A stretch of DNA of 64,000 nt from NCBI GenBank assembly GCA_003214855.1, contig QCLC01000001.1:62001-126000 (forward strand), given 5' to 3'. Of this stretch, positions 47,455 through 57,234 are shown one piece after another. This stretch comes from Prochlorococcus sp. AG-412-I05 (GTDB lineage: Bacteria > Cyanobacteriota > Cyanobacteriia > PCC-6307 > Cyanobiaceae). The number at the start of each line of letters is the position of its first letter. The first letter of the stretch is position 1. Below the pieces are notes generated by a model. It was given only the letters and a program-made list of their open reading frames with translations. It ran no database searches and was not told the origin of the DNA. The translations under genes and the position numbers were made by a program.

Positions 47455-48381
47455 ATGAAGAACATTGTGGAAGCGTTTCTTGGTTTGCCAGCTCTCTTGC
47501 TCTTTGCCTTGTTGGGAAGTGGCAGTGTCAAAATCACGAGTGGAGGACGCTCGCGCTTGGTGGAGCGGCTCGGCAAGTTCGATCGTGAACTGCAGCCTGG
47601 CCTTTCTTTTGTTCTCCCCATGGTTGAAAAGGTGGTCAGTTACGAGTCGTTGAAGGAGAGGGTTTTGGATATTCCTGCTCAGCAATGCATCACTCGTGAC
47701 AACGTGTCGATCGAGGTGGATGCGGTGGTGTATTGGCAGCTACTTGAACACTCTCGTGCTTATTACTCGGTGGATAATCTGCAGGCGGCGATGGTGAATC
47801 TTGTTCTCACTCAGATCCGAGCCGAGATGGGCAAGCTTGATCTTGACCAGACATTTACCACCCGTACAGAAGTGAACGAATGCCTTCTTAAGGAGTTGGA
47901 TGAGGCCACAGATCCCTGGGGGGTCAAAGTCACGCGAGTGGAAATGCGCGACATTGTTCCATCGCAAGGAGTGCAGCAAGCGATGGAGCAGCAGATGACA
48001 GCAGAGCGGGAAAAACGTGCTGCCATTCTTCGTTCCGAGGGCGAGAAAGAGGCTCAGCTCAATGAGGCTCGTGGTCAGGCTGAAGCTTTGGTATTAGATG
48101 CTCGCGCCCAGCAGGAAGCCCTGTTACTAGAAGCTGAGGCCCAGGCAAAGCAGCAGTCAACCCTGGCTCGCGCCAAGGCGGAAGCCGCCCTGGAGATTGC
48201 TCGGGCTTTGGAGGCCAGTCCCAGAGCGGAGGAGGCTTTGAGGCTTTTGTTGGCTAAAGAATGGATGGCTATGGGCGAGCAGATGGCTGCTGCACCAGCA
48301 GGAAGTGTCTTGATGGTTGATCCTCAAAGCCCAGCTGCTTTGCTCTCAGCACTCAAGGCTTTTCAGAAATCAAATAGCTGA
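47455..48381 (+). CDS. SPFH/Band 7 (stomatin-like) protein
   Basis: 308 residues from ATG 47455 (MKNIVEAFLGLPALLLFALL), an N-terminal helix. The Band 7 domain follows with RLGKFDRELQPGLSFVLPMV, CITRDNVSIEVDAVVYWQL and TTRTEVNECLLKELDEATDP; then WGVKVTRVEMRDIVPSQGVQ. Residues 195-260 form a long Ala/Glu-rich coiled coil. Such proteins scaffold membrane microdomains and proteases. Divergent from the NfeD partner gene. Confidence 0.9.
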   Translation: MKNIVEAFLGLPALLLFALLGSGSVKITSGGRSRLVERLGKFDRELQPGLSFVLPMVEKVVSYESLKERVLDIPAQQCITRDNVSIEVDAVVYWQLLEHSRAYYSVDNLQAAMVNLVLTQIRAEMGKLDLDQTFTTRTEVNECLLKELDEATDPWGVKVTRVEMRDIVPSQGVQQAMEQQMTAEREKRAAILRSEGEKEAQLNEARGQAEALVLDARAQQEALLLEAEAQAKQQSTLARAKAEAALEIARALEASPRAEEALRLLLAKEWMAMGEQMAAAPAGSVLMVDPQSPAALLSALKAFQKSNS

Positions 48382-49174
48382 GTTTGTTATGGCTGTTAGC
48401 TAGCTGGTTTAGCTCTCAAGCACTCGGCTAGGTCAGGCTTATTGGTCATGCGGTTCAAAAGATTGTGTTCTGTGAGTGTGCGTGCTGGTTGACTTGAGTT
48501 TTAAGCAGAGCAGCCATCCCTTGCGCCTGGATTTGGATCCTGCAGCAGGGTTGGCTAGGGAACGTTGCTGCAAGATCTAACTGATGAGAAGCAACAAAAA
48601 CAATCCTTGCTGATGACGCCGGGCCTTGGTGATGGGAATTTTTCTCGTTATTGGATCGTGAGGGGCCATTCATCCCTCCCTTTTCGAGAGTTCCCACCAT
48701 CTCCATATGTAGTAGTTGTTACCCGTCTTAGTGGCAAAAGAAGCGCCATGTGCACTGTTTTTGCGCATGACAGATCCCTGAATAGTCACTAATCTCTTCG
48801 CATGGACCGGGGATGGGGATCAATCGGTTCCAGGAGAATGGAAACCTCAGGCTGATCACTGGGGGATTCTCTAGCGCTTCAATTGAGTTGGCTGAAGGAT
48901 GCAAAGCTGTTTTGTTGGGCTTAGTTCGCAGGCTTTCTTATCTCTGGCAGATGTTTTAAACATTGCTCTCAGCAGGAATGCACTTCGCCTGGATGTTGGC
49001 CAAGGAACCGAGAACCTTCGGGTGAATGATTAGGAGGGAGTTGCGGTAAGTAGGGCCTGAAAATGCTTAGTTCCTCAAAACAAAGGTTCTCTCTGCTGTG
49101 TCATTACCGTTAGTTGGTTGATTGATGTTAGAGAACCCTCTGTTTAGAAGCGGACCCTGCATCAGGCAGTGGTG
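48382..49174. other. long spacer without a supportable gene
   Basis: About 790 bases. Frames longer than 60 codons exist at 48455-48706 (minus) and 48565-48792 (plus), but both read unlike protein. A GTA-N8-TAC motif at 48709-48722 has no -10 box at the correct distance. No tRNA, clear terminator or repeat is visible. It may hold decayed gene remains or an unannotated small RNA. Confidence 0.4.
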
Positions 49175-49252
49175 ATGGGATTGATCCACTTCTTGCAACG
49201 CCTGGGGCGATCGGCACTCCGCACCGCCAACGGCTCCTTCGCTTGATTTAAG

Positions 49253-49348
49253 ATGGCCGACCCAAAGAGAGACCTAGAAAAATTCCAGCAGGAGATTGAT
49301 GAAGCGCAGGCCAAGGTCCGCAGGGTCGCGAAGGAGGCTCATCTGTGA
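49253..49348 (+). CDS. candidate 31-residue helical peptide
   Basis: ATG 49253 opens MADPKRDLEKFQQEIDEAQA then KVRRVAKEAHL. It is a charged amphipathic helix with regular Lys/Glu spacing. Its TGA overlaps the GTG of the next frame (GTGA), the pattern of coupled genes. Too short for certainty, but composition and overlap favour it. Confidence 0.45.
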   Translation: MADPKRDLEKFQQEIDEAQAKVRRVAKEAHL

Positions 49349-49605
49349 TCAAGAAGCCCGCGAATTTGGATGTGGTTCTCGAGGTTTCCTGCGGACTTGG
49401 CGTCATTGCCGCTGGTGTTCACTTCGTTGGCCAGATGACCGATCAGCATCGTTTTGCTTTGATGCCTGGGATGGGTGGCGCTGGAATTGGCTTGGTTGCA
49501 GGCTTCGCTATCGGGGCAAACCGCAAAGAATGCTGGGCCTTTCGTCCATACGAGCAAGATCAGGCTGAGTTGGGCCTGGTTTTGCTGAGATGTTGGGTAG
49601 GTTGA
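49345..49605 (+). CDS. candidate small membrane protein upstream of the YajQ gene
   Basis: 86 residues from GTG 49345. Two hydrophobic segments, VVLEVSCGLGVIAAGVHFVG and FALMPGMGGAGIGLVAGFAI, are joined by a short polar loop (QMTDQHR) and followed by a polar tail. This hairpin layout reads as a real two-helix protein. It overlaps the preceding small frame by four bases and ends 20 bases before the YajQ start. No family recognised. Confidence 0.5.
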   Translation: MIKKPANLDVVLEVSCGLGVIAAGVHFVGQMTDQHRFALMPGMGGAGIGLVAGFAIGANRKECWAFRPYEQDQAELGLVLLRCWVG

Positions 49606-49625
49606 GCTCAGAACCGTTTCTAGAT

Positions 49626-50120
49626 ATGGCGACCTATTCCTTTGATGTTGTCTCGGACTTTGATCGTCAGGAGTTGGTGAATGCGTTGGATCAGGTCCGT
49701 CGGGATGTTGGACAGCGCTACGACCTTAAGGATTCAAATACTGAGATCGAGCTAACAGAGAGCGAAGTGTTGATCACCACTGCCAGCGATATGACGTTGA
49801 AGGCGGTGGAGGACGTGCTGCGAGCTAAGGCCACCAAACGAAACCTCTCGCTCAAAATCTTCGATTTTCAGACGCCGGAGGCGGTTGGTGGAAACCGTGT
49901 GAAGCAGGCGGTGAAGCTGCGCAAGGGTTTAAGCCAGGAGATCGCCAAGAAGTTGAGTAAGTCCGTGCGCGATGAGCTCAAGAAGGTGACCGTGGCGATT
50001 CAAGGAGAGAGTTTGCGGATCACCGGCAAAAACAAGGATGATCTGCAAGCAGCGATTCAGTTAGTTAAAAGCAAGGAAGATGATTTAGATGTGCCGCTTC
50101 AGTTTGAAAATTATCGATAA
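49626..50120 (+). CDS. YajQ-family nucleotide-binding protein
   Basis: 164 residues from ATG 49626 (MATYSFDVVSDFDRQELVNA). The two repeated ferredoxin-like halves show RRDVGQRYDLKDSNTEIELT, AKATKRNLSLKIFDFQTPEA, RKGLSQEIAKKLSKSVRDEL and GESLRITGKNKDDLQAAIQL. Some members bind cyclic di-GMP and act with transcription factors; others bind tRNA or nucleotides. Its role in picocyanobacteria is not known. Confidence 0.93.
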   Translation: MATYSFDVVSDFDRQELVNALDQVRRDVGQRYDLKDSNTEIELTESEVLITTASDMTLKAVEDVLRAKATKRNLSLKIFDFQTPEAVGGNRVKQAVKLRKGLSQEIAKKLSKSVRDELKKVTVAIQGESLRITGKNKDDLQAAIQLVKSKEDDLDVPLQFENYR

Positions 50121-50252
50121 TGAAATACTCTTGTGAATGTTGCTTTGTGAACAGTAGTGGCAGTAAAAGTCTTTGTTTCAACATTAGACATGAATCATTA
50201 GAAGGGGTAGAAGATATTTAACCAAGGTATAAGGCTTGCGCTTGCCCTGAGC

Positions 50253-51967
50253 ATGACTTGTCTTATGGCTGAGAAGTCTATGGCCGACCAGTTTGGTGGT
50301 CAGGAGTTTGGGATTAAGGAGTCTACAATTGAATCCATTCATGATGCTTTTAAAGAGAGAAAGATTGATTGTGAGCAATTAATTCAGAGGTATTTATATC
50401 GGATAAAGAAGTACAATTTTAGCCTCGAAAGAGGAGCTCCGCTTAATGCATTTGTTGCACTTAATCCGAATGCAGTCAGGCAGGCAAAGGCTCTGGATAG
50501 GCATTTTAAACAAAGCAATAAATTGATGGGGCCTTTGCATTGCATCCCGATTGCTGTTAAAGATAATATTGATACCGTTGACACTCCTTCTACTTCTGGG
50601 ACGTTGGCTTTACTTGGCTCTCAGCCAATCAGTAATGCTTTTTTGGTTAATAAATTACGAGCCGCTGGCGGCATCATTATTGGTAAAGCCGCCATGGATG
50701 AATTGGCTTCCGGCGGGGAAGGGATTAGTGGCTGCATCGGAAGGATTGGCAATGCTGATGACCCTAATCAAAATTCAGGTGGCTCAAGCGGAGGCTCTGC
50801 AGTTGCAGTGAGTGCGAACTTTGCTGTGTTGGGGATCGGTACGGACAACAGTGGGTCAGTCAGAGTGCCTGCAGTATTCAACGGGGTTTATGCCATTCGC
50901 CCAAGCACCGGTCTGATTAGTCATTTAGGAATTCTCCCGAGAGGCAACCTGGATGGAGTCGCTGGCGTGATGGCAAGGTCGATTCCTGATCTTGCTCTTG
51001 CTGCGATAGCAAGCACATCTGACCCTGATGATCATTTTACGAAACAAGTACCGCGCACAGATTCTTATGCAAATAATTTAAAAAATGCTTCCCTTGATGG
51101 AAGGCGAATTGGCGTGATTCGCAGTGTTGCAGGCAATGAGGTCTTTGATGCCACCGACAAGACTTCAATGGCTATATTCAATCAGGTCAAAGCCAGGCTT
51201 GAGAGAAAGGGTGCATCACTTGTTGAAATCAATCTGCCCGTATTCGACACGAACAGAGACAATAATATGGCGGGCGAGGCGGAAGATATTGATCAATACC
51301 TAGCTTCTTTTGCGTCGACCAGAAGGAACCTTCAGGACATATGCTTGTCTGGTCGCACACGGCTAGGCGAGAAAGCCTGTCTAGGGTATATGGAAAGCAT
51401 TGCGCCAAACCAAAGTATAGCGATCGATATGATTCTGCGTTAAAGACTTTTGAGAAGAATAGAAACTATGTAGAGGGATTGATGCGAGAAGATTGCATTG
51501 ATGCTTTGCTAATGCCACTTAGTTCTTGGCAAGCCCCAAACTATTACTCTGATATGTAGCGCTCAGGTACGACGGAATCACCGGTTGCATCAAACTCCGG
51601 ATTGCCGGCAATTGCTTTGATTGCTGCTTGGACATCGGCAACTCCAGCAATGCCGATCGGCTTTGAGTTGATTGGTTTTCAATATGGAGAGGGGGATCTA
51701 ATCGGCCTTGCGCAGGCTTATTCTTCTGGTCTTCCAGACAGGCCTTTGCCTGAATTGAACACTGGCAAGAATGACTTTCCTTTCGAGGATATTTGTGTTC
51801 AAGGAATCAATTACTTTATTACTCAGGCTGGTTGGCATAGTTATAAGCAGTTCTTAAAAGATGCTAATGGTCAGAATATTGAGCCAGCTGCTTATCAAAG
51901 GTTTTTTGAGCAGCAAACGCAAAAATTCGCTCAGGCAAATCAACATTCTGTCCAAGCTTGTGAATAA
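50253..51967 (+). pseudogene. amidase signature-family gene, broken
   Basis: The first frame (50253-51443) encodes an amidase: IPIAVKDNIDTVDTPSTSGT with the catalytic Lys, and NSGGSSGGSAVAVSANFAVL and GTDNSGSVRVPAVFNGVYAI with the Ser pair. Near 51405 homologous sequence moves to another frame (KYSDRYDSALKTFEKNRNYV), which is cut by TAG at 51557-51559 and then goes on with SGLPAIALIAAWTSATPAMP and IGFELIGFQYGEGDLIGLAQ. One frameshift and one nonsense codon, therefore. Upstream of ATG 50253 the frame reads RLALALSMTCLMAEK like a signal peptide but has no ATG. It may once have been an exported amidase. Confidence 0.85.
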
Positions 51968-52129
51968 CTGCTCTGCTTATCTAGCGTTTTCCTGTTCTTG
52001 AGAGGTCTTTACTTCGTAAAAACAGTCAGAATTAGGGCTAGCTAAAAACGAGAATGGAATTAACTCTCATTTCTCAACGTTTAGTTCTAGATGTAGCACC
52101 TTGGATTAGCTCGCTTGTATTTGCGCAAG

Positions 52130-52151
52130 AGAGCTGTAAGAGCAGCTCTCT
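52130..52151 (-). terminator. hairpin after hemL
   Basis: Arms GAGAGCTG (52130-52137) and CAGCTCTC (52144-52151) with a six-base loop, 16 bases from the hemL stop. Position suits a hemL terminator but no T-run follows on the minus strand, so it is uncertain. Confidence 0.35.
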
Positions 52152-52166
52152 ATTCTCGTTGTCTGT

Positions 52167-53468
52167 TCACGCCACTGCTGCAAAACTCTCGCGGAATGCC
52201 TTCAGGGTGGTTTCGATGTCTGCTTCGGAATGGGCAAGGGATGTGAAGCCTGCTTCGAAGGCACTTGGGGCTAGGTAGATACCCCTTTCGAGCATGGCCC
52301 GATGCAGCTTGCCGAAGAGTTCGGTATCGGTTGCTTTGGCATCTTCGAAATTCCGTACTGGGCCTTCGCAAAGGAAGAAGCCGAACATCGCACCGATGCT
52401 GTTGCCCGTAATGGGAACCTCTGCTGCTTTGGCTGCTTCGAGAATGCCGTTAATTAAGCGCTCCGTTGTGCTTTCTAGGCGCTCATAGGTGCCTTCTTGC
52501 TTGAGTAGCTCAAGGGTCTTGATGCCAGCCGTCATGGCCAGCGGGTTGCCACTCAGCGTGCCGGCCTGGTACATGGGGCCTGCGGGGGCCACCATCTCCA
52601 TGATCTCCGCTCTGCCGCCATAAGCACCAACGGGGAGCCCACCACCGATCACTTTCCCCATGGTGGTTAGATCAGGCGTGACGCCAAAGCGGGCCTGAGC
52701 ACCTCCGTAGCTGATGCGGAAACCGCTCATGACTTCATCAAACACAAGCAAGGCTCCGTGTTCACGGGTGAGTTCTCGTAAACCTTCCAGGAAACCAGGC
52801 TCTGGAGTCATGAATCCGGCATTTCCTACGACCGGCTCAAGGATCACCCCGCTGATTGCGTCAGGATTCTCGGCAAACAGCTCTTTGACTGCCTCGAGAT
52901 CGTTGTAGGGCGCAGTGAGGGTGTTACTGGTGGTGCTGCGGGGCACCCCTGGTGAGTCGGGTAAACCGAGAGTTGCCACCCCGGATCCAGCTTTCACCAA
53001 AAACATGTCGGCGTGGCCGTGATAGCAGCCTTCGAATTTGATGAGCTTGTCGCGGCCAGTGAATGCGCGCATGAGGCGCAGTACAGACATGCAGGCCTCA
53101 GTGCCGCTATTCACAAAACGCACCATCTCGACGCTGGGCACGGCGTCGATCACCATTTCAGCGAGTTGATTCTCTAGCTCAGATGGGGCACCAAAGCTTG
53201 TGCCCTTTTCAAGCGCATCTTGTAGAGCAGCGATGACTTCTGGGTGGGCATGGCCGCAGATTGCGGGCCCCCAGCTGCCGATGTAGTCGATGAAGCGATT
53301 GCCATCGACGTCCCAGGCGTAGGCACCCTTTACGCGGTCAAACACGATCGGTTGACCGCCAACGGAGCGGAATGCTCGCACTGGAGAACTAACGCCACCA
53401 GGCATTAAGCGCTGGGCGGCGCTGAAAATCGCCTGGGAGCGGCTGGTGTTCAAGGCTGAAGCTGTCAC
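52167..53468 (-). CDS. hemL: glutamate-1-semialdehyde 2,1-aminomutase
   Basis: 433 residues from GTG 53468 ([20 protein letters not shown]); a TTG at 53483 would add five. PLP-fold landmarks are [76 protein letters not shown] and [18 protein letters not shown] with the PLP Lys. It makes 5-aminolevulinate, the start of chlorophyll and heme synthesis. It is divergent from the GlcD-type gene. Confidence 0.96.
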   Translation of the reverse strand: MTASALNTSRSQAIFSAAQRLMPGGVSSPVRAFRSVGGQPIVFDRVKGAYAWDVDGNRFIDYIGSWGPAICGHAHPEVIAALQDALEKGTSFGAPSELENQLAEMVIDAVPSVEMVRFVNSGTEACMSVLRLMRAFTGRDKLIKFEGCYHGHADMFLVKAGSGVATLGLPDSPGVPRSTTSNTLTAPYNDLEAVKELFAENPDAISGVILEPVVGNAGFMTPEPGFLEGLRELTREHGALLVFDEVMSGFRISYGGAQARFGVTPDLTTMGKVIGGGLPVGAYGGRAEIMEMVAPAGPMYQAGTLSGNPLAMTAGIKTLELLKQEGTYERLESTTERLINGILEAAKAAEVPITGNSIGAMFGFFLCEGPVRNFEDAKATDTELFGKLHRAMLERGIYLAPSAFEAGFTSLAHSEADIETTLKAFRESFAAVA

Positions 53469-53601
53469 AGGGACCGAAGCCAAGTGGCTGATACGAACCG
53501 TTCGCCATCTTGACCCAAAATGGTCAGAAGCGGATGAACTGTGTCAGCCCATCCGTTTACTTCTGGGTTTGCTGCCTAGGTTGTTGGACAGATGCGCGGG
53601 C

Positions 53602-55077
53602 ATGGTGTCCCACGACTGGACTGCTCTAGACAGGGACTTAAGGCGATTTTTGCCGAAGAAGTCGGTGGTCTCCAAGCGGCAAGAGTTGCTCGTTTACGAC
53701 TGTGACGGGTTAACCATCGATCGTCATTGTCCTCCTTTGGCAGTGTTGCCCGAGACCACTGAGGAGGTGTCTCAGATCTTGGCTTGTTGTCATCGCTATG
53801 GCATCCCTTTTGTCGCTAGGGGTAGTGGTACGGGGCTCTCAGGAGGTGCATTAGTGGAGCAAGAGGCGCTGTTGGTGGTGACCAGTCGCATGCGCAGGAT
53901 CCTTTCGATGGACCTTGATAACCACACCATTACGGTGCAGCCAGGAGTGATCAATAGTTGGGTGACTCGGGCGGTTGCTGGGGAAGGGTTTTATTACGCC
54001 CCTGATCCTTCCAGTCAGGTGGTGTGCAGCATCGGCGGCAATGTGGCCGAGAACTCCGGTGGTGTGCACTGTCTCAAATATGGCGTCACCAGTAATCATG
54101 TTCTGGGGCTTGAAGTAGTGCTTGCTGATGGCACGGTGACCCTTCTTGGTGGTGGACTGTCGGAGCATGCGGAGCTTGACCTGCGTGGGGCATTTATTGG
54201 CAGCGAAGGCACCCTGGGGATCGCCACAGCGATCACTTTGCGGCTCTTGCGGGCGCCGCAACATGTGACTGTGCTGCTTGCAGATTTCCCCACCATGGAG
54301 GCTGCTGGCGAGGCGGTCTGCCAGGTCACCGCCGCCGGAGTTTTACCTGCGGGTATGGAGATCATGGACAACTTCATGATTAATGCAGTCAATGATCTGT
54401 TTGGCTTCGATGAATACCCTCGTGATGCCGCCGCTGTGCTGCTGATCGAGCTCGATGGTCAGGCGGCGGAAGTCACTGTTGCCGCAGACCAGGCCAGTGG
54501 ACTTTGTCGCAAGGCAGGAGCGAGGACCATTCGTCGTGCAGAAGAGGCTGCTGACCGTGCCTTGCTTTGGAAGGGACGCAAGTCAGCATTTGCTGCGGTT
54601 GGGCAGATTTCACCCACCTATTACGTGCAGGACGGGGTCGTGCCACGCAGCACTTTGCCGAGGGTGCTGAAGGCAATAGAGCGGCTTAGCCGGGAGTATG
54701 AGTTGCCGGTGGCCAATGTTTTTCATGCTGGCGATGGCAATTTGCATCCTTTAATCCTCTACAACGCAGACACGCCTGAAGTGGAGTCTCGTGTTCGGGA
54801 TCTGGGGTCAGCCATTCTGCGTGAGTGTCTTGATGTTGGCGGCAGCATCACTGGTGAACATGGGGTTGGGGCTGATAAGCGCTGTTATCTCGATTGGATG
54901 TTTGCAGCGGATGATCTGTCCACAATGAAACTGCTACGAAGAGCCTTCGATCCAGATGGACGGGCCAATCCTGACAAAATTTTCCCCACTCCAAAAAGCT
55001 GTGGAGAGTCGGCTCGGCGTCAGGTCATCTTGACTTCAGAAGGTCTTGAGATGCCTTCAGAAGCCAAGGCATTCTGA
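53602..55077 (+). CDS. glcD: GlcD-type FAD-linked oxidase (glycolate/lactate dehydrogenase)
   Basis: 491 residues from ATG 53602 (MVSHDWTALDRDLRRFLPKK). The FAD_binding_4 domain has IPFVARGSGTGLSGGALVEQ, then APDPSSQVVCSIGGNVAENS and FIGSEGTLGIATAITLRLL. The C-terminal FAD-oxidase domain has VFHAGDGNLHPLILYN and GSITGEHGVGADKRCYLDWM. Cyanobacteria use it to oxidise photorespiratory glycolate to glyoxylate. GlcE and GlcF are not adjacent. Confidence 0.9.
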   Translation: MVSHDWTALDRDLRRFLPKKSVVSKRQELLVYDCDGLTIDRHCPPLAVLPETTEEVSQILACCHRYGIPFVARGSGTGLSGGALVEQEALLVVTSRMRRILSMDLDNHTITVQPGVINSWVTRAVAGEGFYYAPDPSSQVVCSIGGNVAENSGGVHCLKYGVTSNHVLGLEVVLADGTVTLLGGGLSEHAELDLRGAFIGSEGTLGIATAITLRLLRAPQHVTVLLADFPTMEAAGEAVCQVTAAGVLPAGMEIMDNFMINAVNDLFGFDEYPRDAAAVLLIELDGQAAEVTVAADQASGLCRKAGARTIRRAEEAADRALLWKGRKSAFAAVGQISPTYYVQDGVVPRSTLPRVLKAIERLSREYELPVANVFHAGDGNLHPLILYNADTPEVESRVRDLGSAILRECLDVGGSITGEHGVGADKRCYLDWMFAADDLSTMKLLRRAFDPDGRANPDKIFPTPKSCGESARRQVILTSEGLEMPSEAKAF

Positions 55078-55131
55078 TTGCTCCGGAGATGAATCCTTGA
55101 CTGCGACGATTGCCATAAATAGCCATGTCCT

Positions 55132-55971
55132 TCAGTTGCTGAACAGTTCCGACATCTCCTCATCGTCATCAGTTGGAGGCCAGTTGAGATCTACGGTTAC
55201 CGGGGCATGATCACTAGGCTTTTCATGGCCCCTTAGATGCTTGTGAATCACACAGCTTCTGGCCTGACTGAGAAGCTCATCGCATAAGTAGATGTGATCA
55301 ATACGCCAACCCTGATCACGCTCCCAGGCACCACTTCGATAGTCCCACCAGCTCCAATGGTTGGCATCTGGTTCGAACACGCGGAACACGTCGTGGAGCC
55401 GGTCTCCTAGAACGTTTAGAAGAGCCTCTCTTTCAAGCTCGCTAGCCATAATCCCTCCCGTTAGTCGTTCGGGATGATGAATGTCTCTTGCTTCCAAGGC
55501 GATATTGAAATCCCCAACGAGGCAGAGGGGTTCATCCCGTTTCGCTTGTGCACTCAGATAGCGGTTTAGGCAGCTCAGCCATTCGAGTTTGTAGGGATAT
55601 TTCTCCGATTTCAGAGCGGAACCGTTGGGAACGTAGACATTGATGATACGAATGTCGTTAACGAGCGCGCTGATGACGCGCTTTTGCTCTCCCAGTTGCA
55701 AGGCTTCGGCATCCTCTGGGAGCTCCCCAGTGAAGCCCCGGCGCACATCTTCGAGAGGTTGACGGCTAACGATTGCAACGCCGTTATAGGCCTTCTGTCC
55801 GTGAAAGTGCACTTGATAGCCCTGAGCTTCAAAGACCTCGTGAGGGAACAGCGGATCATCCACTTTGGTCTCCTGGAGGCAAAGCAGATCGGGTTGGGCA
55901 TCCTGTAGCCAAGCTTGCACCTGATCGAGGCGGGTGCGAATTGAGTTGACGTTCCAGGTGGCGATCTGCAC
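55132..55971 (-). CDS. xth: exodeoxyribonuclease III
   Basis: 279 residues. Endonuclease/exonuclease/phosphatase fold: MQIATWNVNSIRTRLDQVQA, DLLCLQETKVDD with the metal Glu, INVYVPNGSALKSEKYPYKL, LCLVGDFNIALEARDIHHPE, and the terminal SDHAPVTVDLNWP with catalytic Asp-His. It repairs abasic sites. The tail is acidic. It is divergent from the gene at 55991 with 19 bases between. Confidence 0.95.
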   Translation of the reverse strand: MQIATWNVNSIRTRLDQVQAWLQDAQPDLLCLQETKVDDPLFPHEVFEAQGYQVHFHGQKAYNGVAIVSRQPLEDVRRGFTGELPEDAEALQLGEQKRVISALVNDIRIINVYVPNGSALKSEKYPYKLEWLSCLNRYLSAQAKRDEPLCLVGDFNIALEARDIHHPERLTGGIMASELEREALLNVLGDRLHDVFRVFEPDANHWSWWDYRSGAWERDQGWRIDHIYLCDELLSQARSCVIHKHLRGHEKPSDHAPVTVDLNWPPTDDDEEMSELFSN

Positions 55972-55990
55972 AGGTCATGGAAATCTGACC

Positions 55991-56368
55991 ATGACAATTA
56001 GCATTAGCCTTACTGAACTTGGGGATGCGTCATTGATCAACCGAGCCCCCTTAGGTCTTAATCCCTTGTGCAAGCTTGGTTTGGCTGCACTGCCAATGGC
56101 CTTGCTCAGCCTGACAACAGTTGTCGATCGTGCTGAAGCACAGCTTTCAGGTGACTATCAGATACCTCAGGAGCGTGATCTTTACAACACCGTTCCAGGG
56201 AACAACGACCAAGGAACGATTCTCGATGCCACCAATCCGATGGACCTTATGAATCGTTTGCGAAGGTCCACAGCAATGGACGATGCCACAGTTCCTTCTG
56301 ATGCAATCGATGCAGCCCTGAAGGCCCTGGAATTGGAGAGTTCTAAGGCTTCGGCGAATCAGCCCTGA
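55991..56368 (+). CDS. conserved exported protein, unknown
   Basis: 125 residues from ATG 55991 (MTISISLTELGDASLINRAP). A hydrophobic signal-like segment ends around LTTVVDRAEAQ. The mature part has SGDYQIPQERDLYNTVPGNN, a DATNPMDLMNRLRRSTAMDD stretch and a helix with DAIDAALKALELESS. I recall such proteins in picocyanobacteria with no assigned role. Its end overlaps the converging TPR gene by 26 bases. Confidence 0.7.
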   Translation: MTISISLTELGDASLINRAPLGLNPLCKLGLAALPMALLSLTTVVDRAEAQLSGDYQIPQERDLYNTVPGNNDQGTILDATNPMDLMNRLRRSTAMDDATVPSDAIDAALKALELESSKASANQP

Positions 56369-57158
56369 GGAGAGTGTTTGAACCTTTTGTGCGGATTGAG
56401 TTAAGCCTCCACTGACTCGCCAGGCTATCAATCAGGGGATCGGCTTCGCCTGGTTTTTTACGGCGTTCTCTGGCTTCTTGAAGCAGAGTTTGTGCTTGCT
56501 GGTCTTGGCCTTGCTCCTGCCGCATTAGAGCAAGAGCGAGCAAGGGACGTGCATCTGTTGGTGACTCATTGGATAGAAAGCGATAGAGCGCAGCGGCATC
56601 CTTGGTTTGTCCTGTCTGGCGCTGCAGATCTGCCAGGAGAAGCCCTATGGGTATGCGCTTGCCTTTCGTTTTGGACTCAAATCTCTTTTTGAGTTCAGCA
56701 ACGGCTGCTTTTTCTCTCCCGGCCTCTAGGTCAAGCAAGATCTTCAGTTGCAGGACCTCGAGGTTGTGAGGCTGGATGGTCATTAGCTGGTTGATGTCCT
56801 TCCGGGCTCCATCGCGATCTCCCTGTTCGCGTTTTAGTTCCGCGAGCATCAACTTCCATAACCAGGTTTTTGGCTGCCTGGCCATTAGCAGTTCAATTTG
56901 GGTCATTGCCTCCTCATTGCGGCCTAGGACCAGCAATCGCTCCAGCAGCTTCTGCTGTTCTTCTGTGTTCAGATCACCATTATTTTGTTGATCTAGCAGA
57001 TCTTTCACCTGCCGATTGAGGATCTCCCGATTGCCTAGAGCTCTTGACTCAGGTGCGATCAATTGCGCTCCAAACCAGGCCAGTGCTGAGGCGGTTATTA
57101 GCCCAGTGATCAGAAGGATCATCCCGCGGGAGGGCAGAATCCTTTCGGGCTTAAGCAC
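56343..57158 (-). CDS. membrane-anchored TPR-type protein
   Basis: 271 residues. One N-terminal helix (GMILLITGLITASALAWFGA) is followed by an all-helical region with TPR-like periodicity: LLERLLVLGRNEEAMTQIEL, MLAELKREQGDRDGARKDIN, LLADLQRQTGQTKDAAALYR and LALALMRQEQGQDQQAQTLL. Such proteins act as scaffolds at the membrane. No partner can be named. Confidence 0.8.
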   Translation of the reverse strand: MLKPERILPSRGMILLITGLITASALAWFGAQLIAPESRALGNREILNRQVKDLLDQQNNGDLNTEEQQKLLERLLVLGRNEEAMTQIELLMARQPKTWLWKLMLAELKREQGDRDGARKDINQLMTIQPHNLEVLQLKILLDLEAGREKAAVAELKKRFESKTKGKRIPIGLLLADLQRQTGQTKDAAALYRFLSNESPTDARPLLALALMRQEQGQDQQAQTLLQEARERRKKPGEADPLIDSLASQWRLNSIRTKGSNTLLRADSPKP

Positions 57159-57234
57159 TTCAGCGAGCAGAAAATTACCTGGTCAGTCTGGGACGGTTCA
57201 CGAATGCTGGCTAGATTTCCAATTGGGCCAGTGG

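Noticed and set aside
48709-48722. GTA-N8-TAC, an NtcA-like site
   Set aside because: No -10 box at the needed spacing and no gene follows closely; several such matches are expected by chance in 64 kb.
48455-48792. Two overlapping opposite frames of 75 and 83 codons
   Set aside because: Neither has hydrophobic or domain pattern and each is antisense to the other.
49175-49246. 23-codon frame MGLIHFLQRLGRSALRTANG
   Set aside because: Too short, no overlap with the following gene and no recognisable pattern.
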